Of a DNA stretch of 64,000 nt, positions 31,301 through 42,839 are shown one piece after another. Position 1 is the first letter of the stretch; each line of letters begins with the position of its first letter. Origin of the DNA: Pictodentalium vernedei (Eukaryota; Mollusca; Scaphopoda; Dentaliida; Dentaliidae). The notes beneath the pieces are model-generated. The model was not told the DNA's origin. It ran no database searches and saw nothing but the letters and a program-made list of their open reading frames with translations. The translations under genes were made by a program, and so were the position numbers. The DNA lies in assembly GCA_031216915.1 (NCBI GenBank), contig CM062297.1, positions 828,098,786-828,162,785 on the forward strand. The letters are read 5' to 3'.

Positions 31301-31990
31301 CAAGTTAAACTTTTTTGAATTCGGGCAAAATCCACAGAAGCTTTAAAAGTAAATATTTTAATACCTTCATTACGGATATATTTAATGACGAGAAAAATGT
31401 CGGAAAAACCAAATTACGGACCTATAGAAAGTTTAAAGAAACGTTCAACTTGGAAAATTATTTGCTGCACACAACATCTGTTGAAGCGAAGAACTTGTTA
31501 ACGCGGCTGCGCATAAGCAACCACTGTCTGATGATTGAAAAAGGGAGGCACAGCCAACCACCCTTGCCTGTAAAAGAAAGACTATGTCGTTTATGTAATG
31601 GAGGCGAAATTGAAAAACTGAATACCACTTTGTCATGGAGTGTAAGGAATATGAAGGGCTCCGAACTGATAAGTAGAGAATACCCACACTTCGTCAACAT
31701 GGACAGTTCGGAAAAATTCACCTTTCTTATGAAAAATGAAATCCCACCATTATGTAATATCATCTGTAATATGATCCTTCAATTCTTCAAGAGCAGAAGG
31801 AATGCTCTGGCTACTTAATGGAGTGACACATTGTATACCCCCCCCCCCCCCCAATAACATGTAAATAACCAATTATTATTAATTCAGTGTCTCCAAGACT
31901 AAACATTATTGTTCTGTACTGTTAGTTGTGTAACATGCAATCTGCCTTGTTTTTGGTGTTTTTTGCAATAAACTATCTATCTATCTGTAC
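31301..31990 (+). mobile_element. 3' end of a CR1/L2-like LINE
   Basis: The frame at 31315-31818 encodes the C-terminal region seen after the RT in CR1/Jockey-superfamily LINEs: KLRTYRKFKETFNLENYL, LLTRLRISNHCLMIEKGR and the Cys pair in RLCRLCNGGE. A frameshift near 31620 moves the HF-x-MEC segment out of frame before the main frame resumes. The 3' untranslated part has a C-run at 31840-31852 and ends AATAAACTATCTATCTATCTG, a short repeat tail typical of these elements. The 5' part is missing, as expected for incomplete reverse transcription. Confidence 0.75.
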
Positions 31991-32646
31991 AAAGCACAAT
32001 TAATTTCATGAATCGTCATTACAATTTACAAACATTTGGTTGAAACATTTATAAGTTAACTGCAATTTACACCAAGTAATTGTTATAGAGAAGATTTTTT
32101 TACAGATAATAGGTGTAAAACCTTGAATACTTTCGCTTGTATTATTCTATACTAAGCAATTACATACATATCATTCTGTTAACAAGGTTAATATATATTT
32201 CATATCCAGAATATTAGGGTTAGTTACTCGAGTGACAGCGACTGACTGGAGCTATGAAATATAGAGCAAAATTAAAAAAAACACCTAAAATGACACAAAT
32301 AAATACTCCCAAGGAGCAAAACAGTTGTATCAAAATTTCGGATTTAGGTTGCCCAGTTGATGAGAAAATGTTGAGGAAATATTATCGCTAAATTCTCCAA
32401 TCTTCCTTCTTTTGAGTGCAGCGTCTCCTTACTCCATGGTTTCAGATAGTGTCATTTCATTACTGTTCAAAATGTGGATAATCACTGCACATTTCAGGTT
32501 GATCACTGAACATTTTGGGAACACTGCACACTTATTTTATACCCCGTGTGAGTCTCAAATTTTGAGTGGAATCGAATCTCGCTGATAAATATTGCTAGTT
32601 TCCACTCAGGTAGTGTATTCAACGTTGACTAGGTTAATTGGGCAAG
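31991..32646. other. No gene recognised
   Basis: AT-rich; nothing supported. Confidence 0.4.
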
Positions 32647-32650
32647 TTAA

Positions 32651-32884
32651 CCCTTTACTCAACGTAACAGTCAAAACCGGCCAGCGCTATTCACAAAAAT
32701 CGCCAATTAATTTTCATTTTTTTTCATTTTCTGGATCAAAAACATAGGTTATGACCCCCTCTTTGGAACGAGCTCGTTCCAATGAGGTGTCATAACCTAT
32801 GTCTTTGAGACATAAAATGAAAAAAAATAGTTATTCAAGATTTGTTTTTGCAAGTGTCGTCTACTTTTCATGTTAGGTAAAGGG
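32651..32884. mobile_element. TTAA-type palindromic MITE, F1 copy 3
   Basis: TTAA at 32647-32650 and 32885-32888. Ends CCCTTTACTCAACG and GTTAGGTAAAGGG; core GGAACGAGCTCGTTCC. Subfamily A arms. Confidence 0.9.
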
Positions 32885-32888
32885 TTAA

Positions 32889-33342
32889 TTAAAAAGCAGA
32901 ATATATCGGACACGGAATCAACGTAGTTTCGGAAGCGAAAGCTTCCTGAACTCTTCTTCTGTCACTAGGACTCCTGCACAGAAGATGATGATAGAAGACT
33001 TTAATAGGAGAAACTTGATTGGATTTTGAAAACATCTCGATTCGAAAAGTTCCAAATCAACACAATTGGAATCCAATCGAATTGAATTAAAGGGGCGCTT
33101 TTCTATCGAAGTTCGAAACATTGAAGGGCTCTAACCCTATTAAGTCAACTTGTATAATTTCATCCACCTTTAGTTAGCGCCTATTTTCATTTTATTGTTT
33201 GTCAAAATATTTCCCATCCATCAATCTATAATAATTACAAACAAGGCCACCCGAAGCATCGTAGAGCAGGGGGCAAATGGCACTCGACCCGTATCATAAA
33301 TTGTAATGTACCACTCAATAGTATTGACATTATATATGTATC
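32889..33342. other. No gene recognised
   Basis: Nothing supported. Confidence 0.4.
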
Positions 33343-33348
33343 GTGAGT

Positions 33349-34144
33349 CAGGCTTGGCAATTTCAGGAGAGCGATTTTTTAGCTCTCCTTACTGCCCTCC
33401 TGAAAGAATTAAGGAGAGCGAAAAATTGCCCTCCTAAATATTTTGGTCTGGGATGATTGAGATTACATGTATTATGCTCACAATAAATTTTTGTTGTAAA
33501 GCAAAAATGCAATTTAACTTCGAAGTCACATAACATCACGTAATTTCATTTTGGAAGTGGTTTAGTGGTAAAAGGTAATGGCTGCAACCATACCCAAACA
33601 CAGTTGCAATCATTTGAAGCAAAATGGGTCACAGCAATATTTTTTTTTCTGTCAGTTTCAAGTTCAACAACTAACATCACAGTTTGAGGGGTAATTATTC
33701 AAGGAATATTGACACTATAATATACTACCATTACTACTATCTTGTCACTTGAAGCACTTGCACCAGGATGTGACTGTAGATTCAAGCAGACCTGTTGTCC
33801 AAGAAAGTCATACGCCTACCACTACCACCTTCAAGCCCCCCTTGGGGGGGGGGGGGTTGAAGGTGGTAGTGGTAGGCGTATGACTTTCTTGGACAACAGG
33901 TCTGGGTGCACACACAGGTCTTGTCAAGTGTGTGTTCGGTTGTTGAGTGAGACATCTAGATGTCTAAGAGATTTCGCTTTACTTTAGTAAAGTTAATAAA
34001 ATCACTGATTTAGTCTGTTGGTTTCAGTTTCAATGAGTTCGTTCAACTGGATACTTAAAATGCTGTGTAAAGCTAATTGCTCTCCTGAGCTGTTTGAGGA
34101 GAGCGATGTTTTGCCCTCCTGCATTTTTCAGAATGCCAGGCCTG
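33349..34144. mobile_element. DNA element with CAGGC ends, GTGAGT duplication and a perfect internal hairpin
   Basis: The left end CAGGCTTGGCA (33349) and right end TGCCAGGCCTG (34144) are inverted repeats. GTGAGT directly flanks both (33343-33348, 34145-34150). AGGAGAGCG/CGCTCTCCT modules recur near both ends. At 33789-33834 and 33857-33902 lie perfect 46-bp inverted arms separated by a CCCCCC...G-run loop. A six-base duplication does not fit hAT, so the superfamily is open. Confidence 0.65.
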
Positions 34145-34150
34145 GTGAGT

Positions 34151-35080
34151 TAAGAGGAACAAGGTGTCATCCGTATTGGTAAAGCATTGCAAATGTCACC
34201 TTGTTCCACTCAGTATTCTATAAAGCTTTATTATGCCTCACGTTTGTAACATCAGCCGTGATTGGTTAATTTGACACCTTCTAAAAGTCATAGTACTGGA
34301 GTTTTGGGTCAAAACAGGGTACTATCGGAACGTTTTTCCTTGGATACAAGAGAACGAAGAAAATGTAAGCGCCACTTCCATTGATCAGCGTCGATTGGAA
34401 TTTCTCAACACCAAACGCTGGCTCCGTGTCCGTTTAACCTTTTTCAACACCGGTAGACACAAACTTACCAACAAATATATCATCTTCAGTGGGTGTGTTT
34501 TCAATTTTAACTGCAAACAATGAATTCAAAAGAATCAGAAATATTAAAAATCTCACTCACGTGTTGTTCACTACTTCAGTGAATCCTGAATATGAGTCTC
34601 AGTTATGACTTCAATCAATTATATTTCCACAAGTTTAATACTCCTCGACCTTACTGAGTCTCCGCCTCAAGTTCAAAATAAATTGTTTCACTCCGCTTAA
34701 TTCTATCAACTGTTGTCGTCCGAGAAACATGAATTTATATTCCATTAATTTATATCACTTTTCACACAAGCATTAACAATGAATTATAACATGAACAGCA
34801 TGATGCAGTTGTAAACACTGGCATTTGTTGATATAGAAACTCCCAAAGCGACGGCACTTGTGACAAGTCATTTTCGAAGAGATGTCATTCGTTCGAAATG
34901 ACGTCATGTTTTCGGATTCGACTACATTGTTGTTACAAGATTGATGGCATGTTGCAGTTAACGCTTAACAATGAAAGTCATTTTTTGTTCGGCATAATAA
35001 AATAATTAGAAAGTTTCTTTTCATGTTCTATCGGTCGATAGTACCTGAGTTTGTTTGATTTCTGAAATAAAACCTGAAGC
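34151..35080. other. No gene recognised
   Basis: AT-rich, no convincing frame or repeat. Confidence 0.4.
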
Positions 35081-35316
35081 AGCGAATCTTCGAATCTCCC
35101 TCATCGAAATTAGGGTCGATAAAACTGTAAAGGTCATTGGAATTATTTACAGACCCAATACCCCACCAAAGGGGGGAAGGATATCTTCATGTCAAAAATA
35201 AACCTAATAACTGATATATTAAATCACGAAAATAAACTTTCATATATTATGGGTGATTTTAATACTGACTTATTGAAAATCGAATCTCATAAAAAACCGA
35301 AGAATTTTTTATTTCA

Positions 35317-35598
35317 GTGTTCAGTCAAGGGTTTCTCCCTTTTATGACTAAACCGACAAGAGTAACAAGTTATTCGGCGACCATCATTGACGACATTTAC
35401 TCAAATAATATCTTATCCACATCATCATCTGGCATAGTCCTGACTGACGTAGCTGATCACTTTGACATTTTTTATATAGAAAACAAAGAAAATAAAGGTG
35501 TTCTAACCCTGAAGTATCGAAGAATAATTAATCCAGAAAACATTGCACATTTCAAACCATTGTTTCGGAATATGATTTCTCTTCCGTTATGGAGTTGA
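35317..35598 (+). pseudogene. Endonuclease C-terminal part of the 35-39 kb LINE
   Basis: GFLPFMTKPTRVTSYSAT, IDDIYSN and VADHFDIF are the final conserved blocks of the APE-like endonuclease; the His of the DH pair is catalytic. Upstream, GDFNTDLL at about 35253 lies in another frame, so a shift separates them. Confidence 0.75.
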
Positions 35599-35931
35599 GC
35601 TGTCCAAACGAAGCCTACAACACATTTATGGATATTTATCAGAGTGCATTCGACGTGGCTTTTCCCAAGATAAAAAATTATCCCGAACAAAAATAAACTT
35701 GAACATCAGCCATGGATGTTTAAGGGTCTTTTTATTTCGTCAAGAAATAAATTAAAATTTCACCACAAGAAGCTAAAATCTCCAACGGATCAAAATATTC
35801 AAAATTATAAAAATTACTACAAAATATCCAACCGTGTCAAGAAACAATGTAAAGCAATTTATAAAAAAAGGATCCCGAAGGAAAGCAAAAATGTTATGCG
35901 TAAAACTTGGAAAATACCCAACGAAACTATA

Positions 35932-36188
35932 CAGTACGTGGAGAATGGATTGTAACTAAATCACCCGCGGAGTGGAGTTATCACCCAAGCTATAACTTTC
36001 AAATTTTGTATATATCGGCAAAAAACACAAGCAATGTTTCAGCCAATGGACCTCCGGGTTTAACCCGGAGGTCCATTGGCTGAAACTTTGCTGGTGCTGG
36101 TTATGCTTTGCAACAAATTTGCAATTATTGCTAGGGTGGAATCTCCACTCTGCGGGTGATTTAGTGATAATACACTCTCCACGTACTA
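35932..36188. mobile_element. Tc1/mariner-like palindromic MITE, copy 1
   Basis: 257 bp with TA on each side. The ends CAGTACGTGGAGAATGG and CTCTCCACGTACTA are inverted. The centre is the palindrome CCTCCGGGTTTAACCCGGAGG. Inserted in the LINE linker. Confidence 0.85.
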
Positions 36189-36357
36189 TACATAAGGAAA
36201 GACGTGTGTTTAAAGTTCCTTCTTTCTTTGTCCAAAATGACAAAGAAATCACAGACCCATGCGAAATTGCAAGGGAATTTAATGATTTTTTTTTATAAAT
36301 CTAGGAGCACTCACCTTTGAACAATTAAAAACAAGCCATACCTCGACTACGGATTAC

Positions 36358-36855
36358 ATGAATGCTCAATTCCAGAATAATTTATTTCTAGAACCGACCT
36401 CTACGTTTGAAATTATTAACGTTGTAAAATCAATGAAGTCCAAAACAAGCCCTGACTGCGACAATATCAGCTCGGATCTTCTGAAACAAACAGTAAATTT
36501 CATTGCGACCCCCTTGACACACATAATCAATAACTCATTCACTTATGGCATAGTGCCCGACAAAATGAAAATTGCTAAAGTGACCCCCATTTATAAATCT
36601 GGGGACGTACATAAATGTACGAACAAAAGAACAATTAGTGTCCTGCCAACATTTTCCAAAGTTCTAGAAAAACCTATGTCAGCCAGAATCATTAGTTTCC
36701 TAAATAGATTTGAAATCTTATACCAGCATCAATATGGATTTAGAAAGAAACATTCCAAAGTCCATCCAGTTCTCCAACTTCTAAAACAAGTCGCCGAGGA
36801 AAATAATAAACACACAAAAGACCTCACATTAGCGGTTTTCCTAGATTTAAATTAA
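36358..36855 (+). pseudogene. Reverse transcriptase, N-terminal part, of the 35-39 kb LINE
   Basis: 165 codons covering RT blocks up to the fingers/palm: SKTSPDCDNISSDLLK, VTPIYKSGD, ISVLPTFSKVLEK, QYGFRKKHS and AVFLDLN. The catalytic aspartate region continues in another frame after TAA 36853-36855 (KAFETIN-like), and the FADD box lies further on near 37090. Length and motifs fit a CR1/L2-type RT. Confidence 0.8.
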
Positions 36856-37371
36856 AAAGGCATTTGAAACTATAAACCACAAAATTTTAATTAAGAAATG
36901 GGGGGTCACCAACGACTGGGTCAAAAGTTACTTATCAAATAGAAAACAATTTGTTGTCTATGGCGAAAATAATTCTGACCTGGCGCAAATAACGTGTGGA
37001 GTCCCACACGGCTCGATATTAGGCCCCATTTTATTTTTATTATACATTAAATACATTTGTAATTCCACTTCCCAAAAACTCCTTTCATTTGCAGACGATA
37101 CTACTGCATATTCATCAGGTCCTAACGTGAATAACTTGACAAGTTATATTAACAGGGAATTACGTAAAGTATCCGAGTGGTGTTCCAGTTTTAAATACTA
37201 ATAAAACAAAATATATTCTTTTTAACCCGACTATGAAGAAAATGGAAATTCCGCGAGAAAACGTCTGTATTGACCATAAGAAAATAACAAGAGTGGGTGT
37301 GAACAATCGAAAAATCTGTGAAATTTCTTGGGGTCAACATTGATGATAAGCTATCATGTAAAGTCCATATA

Positions 37372-37628
37372 CAGTACGTGGAGAGTGGATTGTAACTAAA
37401 TCACCCGCGGAGTGGGGTTATCACCCAAGCTATAACTTTCAAATTTTGTATATATCGACAAAAAACACAAGCAATGTTTCCGCCAATGGACCTCCGGGTT
37501 TAACCCGGAGGTCCATTGGCTGAAACTTTGCTGGTGCTGGTTATGCTTTGCAACAAATTTGCAATTATTGCTCGGGTGGAATCTCCACTCTGCGGGTGAT
37601 TTAGTGATAATACACTCTCCACGTACTG
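37372..37628. mobile_element. Tc1/mariner-like palindromic MITE, copy 2
   Basis: 257 bp, TA-flanked, CAGTACGTGGAGAGTGG to CTCTCCACGTACTG, same central palindrome and only a few differences from copy 1. Inserted between RT and thumb sequences of the same LINE. Confidence 0.88.
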
Positions 37629-39027
37629 TATCACAGCTATGCTCAAAGATCGCGTGGGGAAATTTTGCCCTCAGTAAGGTCGAATCCATTCTTCCACATG
37701 AGAACTCTCTACTTTGCCCTTGTTCACAGTCACTTGATCTATGGAATTCATGTTTGGGATAACTCAAAAGCCATCAATAAATTGTTCTTAATGCAAAAAG
37801 ATCCATACGAATAATTAATAATAAAAGATTCAATGCCCACACTGATCCTCTGTTTTTAGGAACCATATTCACAAGGTTAGTGATTTATTTACCCTTCATG
37901 CTGTATTGTTCATCTACGACTGGAAGACATCAAACCTTCCAGCCTCATTTGATGATAACTTCATGCACGTTGACAGTCATACGCACAGAAATACGAGACA
38001 GTCTACGCTTCTACACGTAAGTAAACCTAGATCTTGATCATTAGAGATGTTTCCATTGTACTCGTACCCAAAACTGCGAAACGAATTAGATATGGAACTT
38101 CGTCAGCTCGAAAATAGAAATATGTTAAAAAAGTTTGGTTTTCAAGTTCTTGGCTTTATACTCTGACTGCGCTGAATCTAACAATCCTTACTGTCCAGAC
38201 TGTTCTCTGTAAATTACAAATGAATGGGCGAGTTCTTTGAGATTCCCGATCAATGAAACCGCTTGTGGGATTTAGTCAAACAATAATTGTTGCCTATGTA
38301 ATGTCCGCCGTACTTGAACCTTAAATTGTTTGTCATTTTTTGCCTTTTTGTCTTGTATGTCGTCTGACTTGGCTTCCCTGCCCATATTTATTTTTGTAAA
38401 TTCGTAGGCGATTAGACAAAGAACCATTTCTATTTGTAAGGAGCTCCTTTTACCCTAACCTTCATGTAAAGGCGTTGCAAATTCGTGTTAATAATATGCG
38501 ACCCAACGTTCCGGTTTCTCAAATGGGAAAGGCTTTTCTATTTGAGAAATCGGAACAAGAGTGGCCTCCGTCTTGAGTTGCCCCTCATAAACTGGTGCTG
38601 GTGGCTATGATGTCAGAATCCATCAGCCTGTGGTGCATAGCGCTGTTCAGATCTTTGCTGTTGTCAAAATTAATTACTTCGTTACTGAGCTCTTTTTTTG
38701 CAGTAACACTGACCTATTATGATTGTTAACTTCTCGTTTTGTTGGTAGGGTAAGCCAGGTTTTGAAAATACTTGTCTTACCTGTTCTCAATCACTTACTT
38801 TATTTTCTATTGCTGTACTTTAATCTTAAGTTTTGAGGGTTGAACGGGAAAATGTAGCTTGGTCTGAACTGAATTAAATTTAATGTAAAATAGTTCTAGT
38901 GTTTAGGGTGATGGCAGGTAGACAGCCAATCTGGCTATTCCATCTCCCAGCAGCACGTATTAAATGCCTTTGTTTATACCAAACGCATTACTCTGAATTA
39001 TGCAAATGCTGCTGAATAAGGCATCCA

Positions 39028-39068
39028 CCTATCCATCCATCCATCCATCCATCTATCCATCCATTTGT
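39028..39068. repeat. (ATCC)n microsatellite
   Basis: ATCC/TATC repeats just after the LINE 3' end; probably related to its tail or slippage. Confidence 0.85.
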
Positions 39069-39099
39069 CTTCCAGATTTTGCGAGGATTTGTTTGCTAT

Positions 39100-40500
39100 C
39101 AAAATCAAAAGAAAAAAAACCCATTTCGCCTCAGAAGCGATTAAAGAGGATTGTGAATAGGATTGTGTGTTAGAGTGTGTGAGTATCTGTGTAGGGTGGG
39201 GGTGGGGGTGGGCGTGTCTTCCCGACTTCGTGTGAACATAGACAATAGTGTTTGGGTTCAACAAAGAAAACATTGTCTTACCGATGTTGTGAGCACTTGT
39301 TAACAAAAGAAAAAATAACAAGTCTCCTAAAAGCTTTGAAATAAGACTGAGGGTGTATTTGTTTTGAGTGAGTATATATGTGTTTGGGTATATTCTCCCA
39401 ATTCTGTGAGAACCTAGACAGTGCTGTTTGCGACCATACACGGCTTTCCTGAGTTCTCTCCATGTCCCCACAAGGAAAACAATAGGTTAGGGTTTGTCTT
39501 CCCGATTTTGTAGGGACTTTTTGTCACCGAGAACGAATAAAAAAAAACCGAAGTCCCCCAATGTCGTTTAAACAGGAGTATGTGTATTGGGAGGGGGTGG
39601 GGCGCTAATTGGATTTGGGTGAAATGCAATTTATTAATTATTACGCTCACGAAATTATAAAATGGCATGAAATTAAGGAAAGAATTCGTTAGACATGAGC
39701 CTTCCGTCGTGCAGAGTGCATTGAAAGATACTAAGCCAATAAATAAGTTTTGTTCGTTCATTTATATATTCGGTTGGTACACAAGACCAGTCTGGGACTA
39801 CCATAACAATTAAAGCGCGTTTGTTCCTTTGTGGCGTTACTCATTTTTGACGCAGATGTTAGCCCGTGACTGATTTCTCACGATCGCTATCTGACCGTAT
39901 TCTTTCTTAGATGTTTTTGAGGTGATGGTGTGCTTTTTTCTCTGTGAGTGATGCAGTGGGAGGAATGATAAAGTATTAAATTACACTCGAAAGGAGAAAA
40001 ACAACTCGAGGCTACTATCCGACGTTCCCCTTTTGACCTTACAGTAACAAGAGATAACATGCTAAATGAGCGTAAGTGTCCGGTCTTCTACGGATTCTCT
40101 CAACGCATGAAATCAATAACAATCAACGTTCCATGTTCGTTTGTTGTTGTTGCCGTTGTTATATTATTGTATTTCTGGGTTTTGCTTGGCTGTCTATGGT
40201 GATTTAGAGGAGTTGTGAGGGACTGTGAGGCGGCCTCCTCGGCATAGAATTTTCTCAGAAAGTTCTATTGTGAACCTCGACAATAGGTTGTGGATTCCCA
40301 CAAGAATTCCCTTTGTTTTCTCCGAGTTTTCGCAAAGAAAACCCGACCTGTTTGTTTGTCCCTGAGAAAAAAAGAAAAAACCCAAAGTCGCCACAAAAGT
40401 GGTCATGGAAGATTGTGGGCGGGATTGGGCGTGAGAGTGTGTGGGTATGCGTGGAGGGGAGGGGGGGGGGGGTGTCTTTCTTTGTCACTCAAACATTTTT
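39100..40500. repeat. Diverged ~200-bp repeats; otherwise no gene
   Basis: A unit containing AAAACCCA...AGTCNCC, GATTGTG, GTGTGTGAGTAT and TGTCTTCCCGAT recurs with divergence near 39110-39290, 39300-39410, 39470-39600 and 40280-40480. Bases 39600-40240 show nothing recognisable. Confidence 0.4.
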
Positions 40501-40524
40501 TTTTCAATTTCGCCTGACAAATAG

Positions 40525-40660
40525 TTTATGATCCATCACTGGAACGAGCGCAAGCCAATGAGGGATCATCAACTTTGTTTTTTGGCATAAATTAAAATTA
40601 TTATTTCGAAAAATAGTTTTGCAGGTGTTGTTCTCTATTCGCGTTAGGTGAAGTGGTGTC
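40525..40660. mobile_element. Degenerate F1-family MITE (copy 4)
   Basis: A decayed core (ATCACTGGAACGAGCGCAAG) with GAGGGATCAT and a right end CGTTAGGTGAAGTGGT. No intact TTAA pair. Confidence 0.5.
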
Positions 40661-40689
40661 AAAGCTGTCGGTGGACAAGCCTGAAAATA

Positions 40690-40912
40690 TGTAGACTGTC
40701 ATCTGCAGAATGGGGTTCACAGAGGGTGAATTTGGTAATGCTACCCTGCACAGCAGAGTAGCATTACTAAATGTACCCACCGTGAACCTCAATCTGAATC
40801 AAAACCTTCTGGCCTAAACAGAAAAGGTAACTAGAGGATAAATTGGGGGGGGGGGGGGGGGGGGGGGAATTTACCCTCTGGGGACCTCATTCTGCAAATG
40901 ACAGACTGCTTT
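40690..40912. repeat. Foldback with ~40-bp arms, nested hairpin and G-run
   Basis: AGACTGTCATCTGCAGAATG near 40697 pairs with CATTCTGCAAATGACAGACT near 40890. Inside, GGTAATGCTAC pairs with GTAGCATTACT, and there is a run of about 26 G at 40842-40867. Ends are not sharp enough to name a family. Confidence 0.55.
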
Positions 40913-41336
40913 TTTCCAGATTTGTTGGTGGAGTACCGTATGTGGGATATACACTATATCTCTAACACAGCTGGCAACGCCCTTTTGAGCTACACCATGT
41001 ATTATGATCATGTATATCAACAAATGTATGAATACCCTTTCTTTTGGTGTATATGCCACTGCCATGACTGACATTTTTCACCATTGGAAGAGATTTGCAG
41101 GAAAGTTAGCTCCCCTTAAGTTTCTAAAATTGTGAGTAAATTTAACACGAAGGCTGTTGGAATTTCATATAGAAATTTAAATTTTGAAATGTTAGCGAAG
41201 TTGTGTCATCGATGTGCGAATCATTTCACAAACTTCAGGCATTTTATTGTGGAGTTGTATAAAAAAAAATACAGAAGCTGACTTTTTACAATTTTTTCAC
41301 CAATCAGTTTAACTATTATTCTCTGTATAAACTCAT
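40913..41336. other. No gene recognised
   Basis: Nothing supported. Confidence 0.4.
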
Positions 41337-41340
41337 TTAA

Positions 41341-41575
41341 CCCTTTACCTAACATGAAAAGCAGACGACACTTGCAAAAAAAATTCTTGAACAACTAATT
41401 TTTTTCATTTTTTGTCTCAAAAACATAGGTTATGACCCCTCATTGGAACGAGCTCGACGAGCTCGTTCCCATGAGGGGTCATAACCTATGTTTTTGAGAC
41501 AAAAAATGAAAAAATAATGAAAATTAACTGACGATTTTTGAGAATAGCGCTGGCCGGTTTTGGCCAAGAAAAACG
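41341..41575. mobile_element. TTAA-type palindromic MITE, F1 copy 5
   Basis: Left TTAA at 41337-41340 then CCCTTTACCTAACATG. Palindromic core GAACGAGCTCGACGAGCTCG with long arms TGACCCCTCATTGG. The right end is lost, with only GCTTTAACC near 41578. Confidence 0.8.
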
Positions 41576-41629
41576 GCGCTTTAACCATCTTTTGATGTTC
41601 AGTAACTTTTTTTCCTGTTCATCTCTCTC

Positions 41630-42009
41630 TTTCTCTCTCTATCTTTGTTCCGGGTGAACTCCTCCGTTTCTCGACCGATCGATCTCAAATTTTCTACACG
41701 GGGGTAATTCGTCCCTGCGAGTAACACGGGGTGGGTGCTGTGCCCGTGCGGGGTGACCTTGACCTTGAAATTGATGACCTTGACCTTTTATTTCGAAAAC
41801 GGCTGGGCCGATCGGGCTAACATTTCATATGTGCGGGTATATTGACCCATCGATCATTTTGACTTTATCGGGGTGCCCGTGCGGGGTGACCTTGACCTTG
41901 AAATTGGTGACCTTGACCTTCTATTTCGAAAACGGCTGAGCCGATCATATCTTTGGGTATATTGATATAACCATCTTCTCCCGTGCAACGGCGGGTATTC
42001 ACCAGCTAG
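41630..42009 (+). mobile_element. Probable non-autonomous Helitron 3' portion with TGACCTTGACCTT repeats
   Basis: The segment holds two direct repeats of a module with GGGGTGACCTTGACCTTGAAATTG and TTTCGAAAACGGCTG. It ends CCCGTGCAACGGCGGG (hairpin-forming), TATTCACCAG, CTAG (42006-42009) and a T. A short GC hairpin about 10 bases before CTRR, followed by T, is the Helitron 3' signature. The 5' TC end was not placed. Confidence 0.5.
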
Positions 42010-42212
42010 TTCATTATATCCACAGTGAGCGCATCGTGACATATAATAGAGACACTATAGATTCCATTAATATAATAGACTAGGAGGAAAGATTTGCTAT
42101 TTTTCTGTTCCTGGGAAGAATAGAGACTTGCAAATTACTGCAAAACACATTCACTAAACAAAGAGCCGAATGGACAGTTACTTAGTTGCTTCTAATTAGC
42201 TGACCATAAAAG

Positions 42213-42316
42213 CAAAGTTTCCTTTTGTAACTTTTAATAAACGAAAACAACAGACAGCTCCGAGAGCTGTATGTTGTTTTCTTTTATTAAAAATAACAAA
42301 AGGAAACATCGCTTTT
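42213..42316. repeat. Inverted repeat, ~40-bp arms
   Basis: AAGTTTCCTTTTGT...AACAACA pairs with TGTTGTTTTC...ACAAAAGGAAAC around an inner ACAGCTC/GAGCTGT stem. Isolated hairpin; no terminal motif identified. Confidence 0.7.
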
Positions 42317-42364
42317 GTTTCTACTGATGTCATAGGCGTTTTCTCAACAATTACATGCTTTTTA

Positions 42365-42720
42365 TACCCCCCGCAAACAAAGTTTGGGGGGGGGGGTATA
42401 TAGGAATCACCCTGTCCGTCAGTCCGTCCATCCGTCCGTCCGTCCGTCCGTCCGACCGTCCGTCCGTCCGTCCGTCCGTCCGTCCGTCCGTCCGTCCGTC
42501 CGTCCGTCCGTCCGTCCGTCCGTCCGTCCTTATAAGCGCAACTCCTCCAAAACCGTTTGAAGAATTTTCATGAAACTTTACACAATGGAAGAACTCCATA
42601 TGAAGATGTGCATGAAGCAATATAATTCCGTTCTGACATTTCCAAGGGGTGATAATCTAACTTATACATTTCAGGCGCGGGGGGTATCACTTTGTGAGCT
42701 TGCTCACAGTACCTCTAGTT
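42365..42720. mobile_element. Invertebrate repeat with (CCGT)n microsatellite core
   Basis: A GGGGGGTATATAGGAATCACC block precedes (CCGT)n at about 42416-42531, then GCGCAACTCCTCCAAAACC and a conserved block ending GTGAGCTTGCTCACAGTACC. I recall similar cassettes from bivalve DNA (knowledge, not checked). The frames across the microsatellite are not genes. Confidence 0.6.
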
Positions 42721-42734
42721 AAGTTTTGCAATCA

Positions 42735-42835
42735 GGAATACGTGCCTCGCCCAGAGACACAACACAACCATCCCTGGCTGGGATCGAACCGTGGAACTTT
42801 CGGTTAGAAGTCCAATACGGTAACCACACCGCTGA
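42735..42835 (-). mobile_element. tRNA-headed SINE fragment
   Basis: On the minus strand: GCGGTGTGGTTACCGTATTGG (A-box-like), then GGTTCGATCCCAGCC (B-box consensus), then GTTGTGTCTCTGGGCGAGGCACG, the start of the SINE body. It is cut off after that. Confidence 0.65.
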
Positions 42836-42839
42836 TACA

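Larger units (their letters stand above)
35081..38970 (+). mobile_element. 5'-truncated CR1/L2-like LINE carrying two insertions of one MITE
   Basis: Endonuclease (GDFNTDLLK; KPTRVTSYSATIIDDIYSNN; VADHFDIF) spans about 35110-35600. Linker frames reach 35930, the RT resumes after the first MITE (FNDFF) and continues at 36358-36855 (SKTSPDCDNISSDLLK). The FADDTT active site lies near 37090-37108, and thumb/C-terminal sequence follows the second MITE (LIYGIHVWDNS, RIINNKRFNAHTDPLF). Stops and frameshifts break the coding repeatedly, though the FADD box is intact. The 3' untranslated part ends with GGCAGGTAGACAGCC...GGCTATTCCATCTCCC near 38912-38950. Confidence 0.8.

Noticed and set aside
42351..42620. 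Coding frames with RTDG / RPSV repeats
   Set aside because: They are translations of the (CCGT)n microsatellite.
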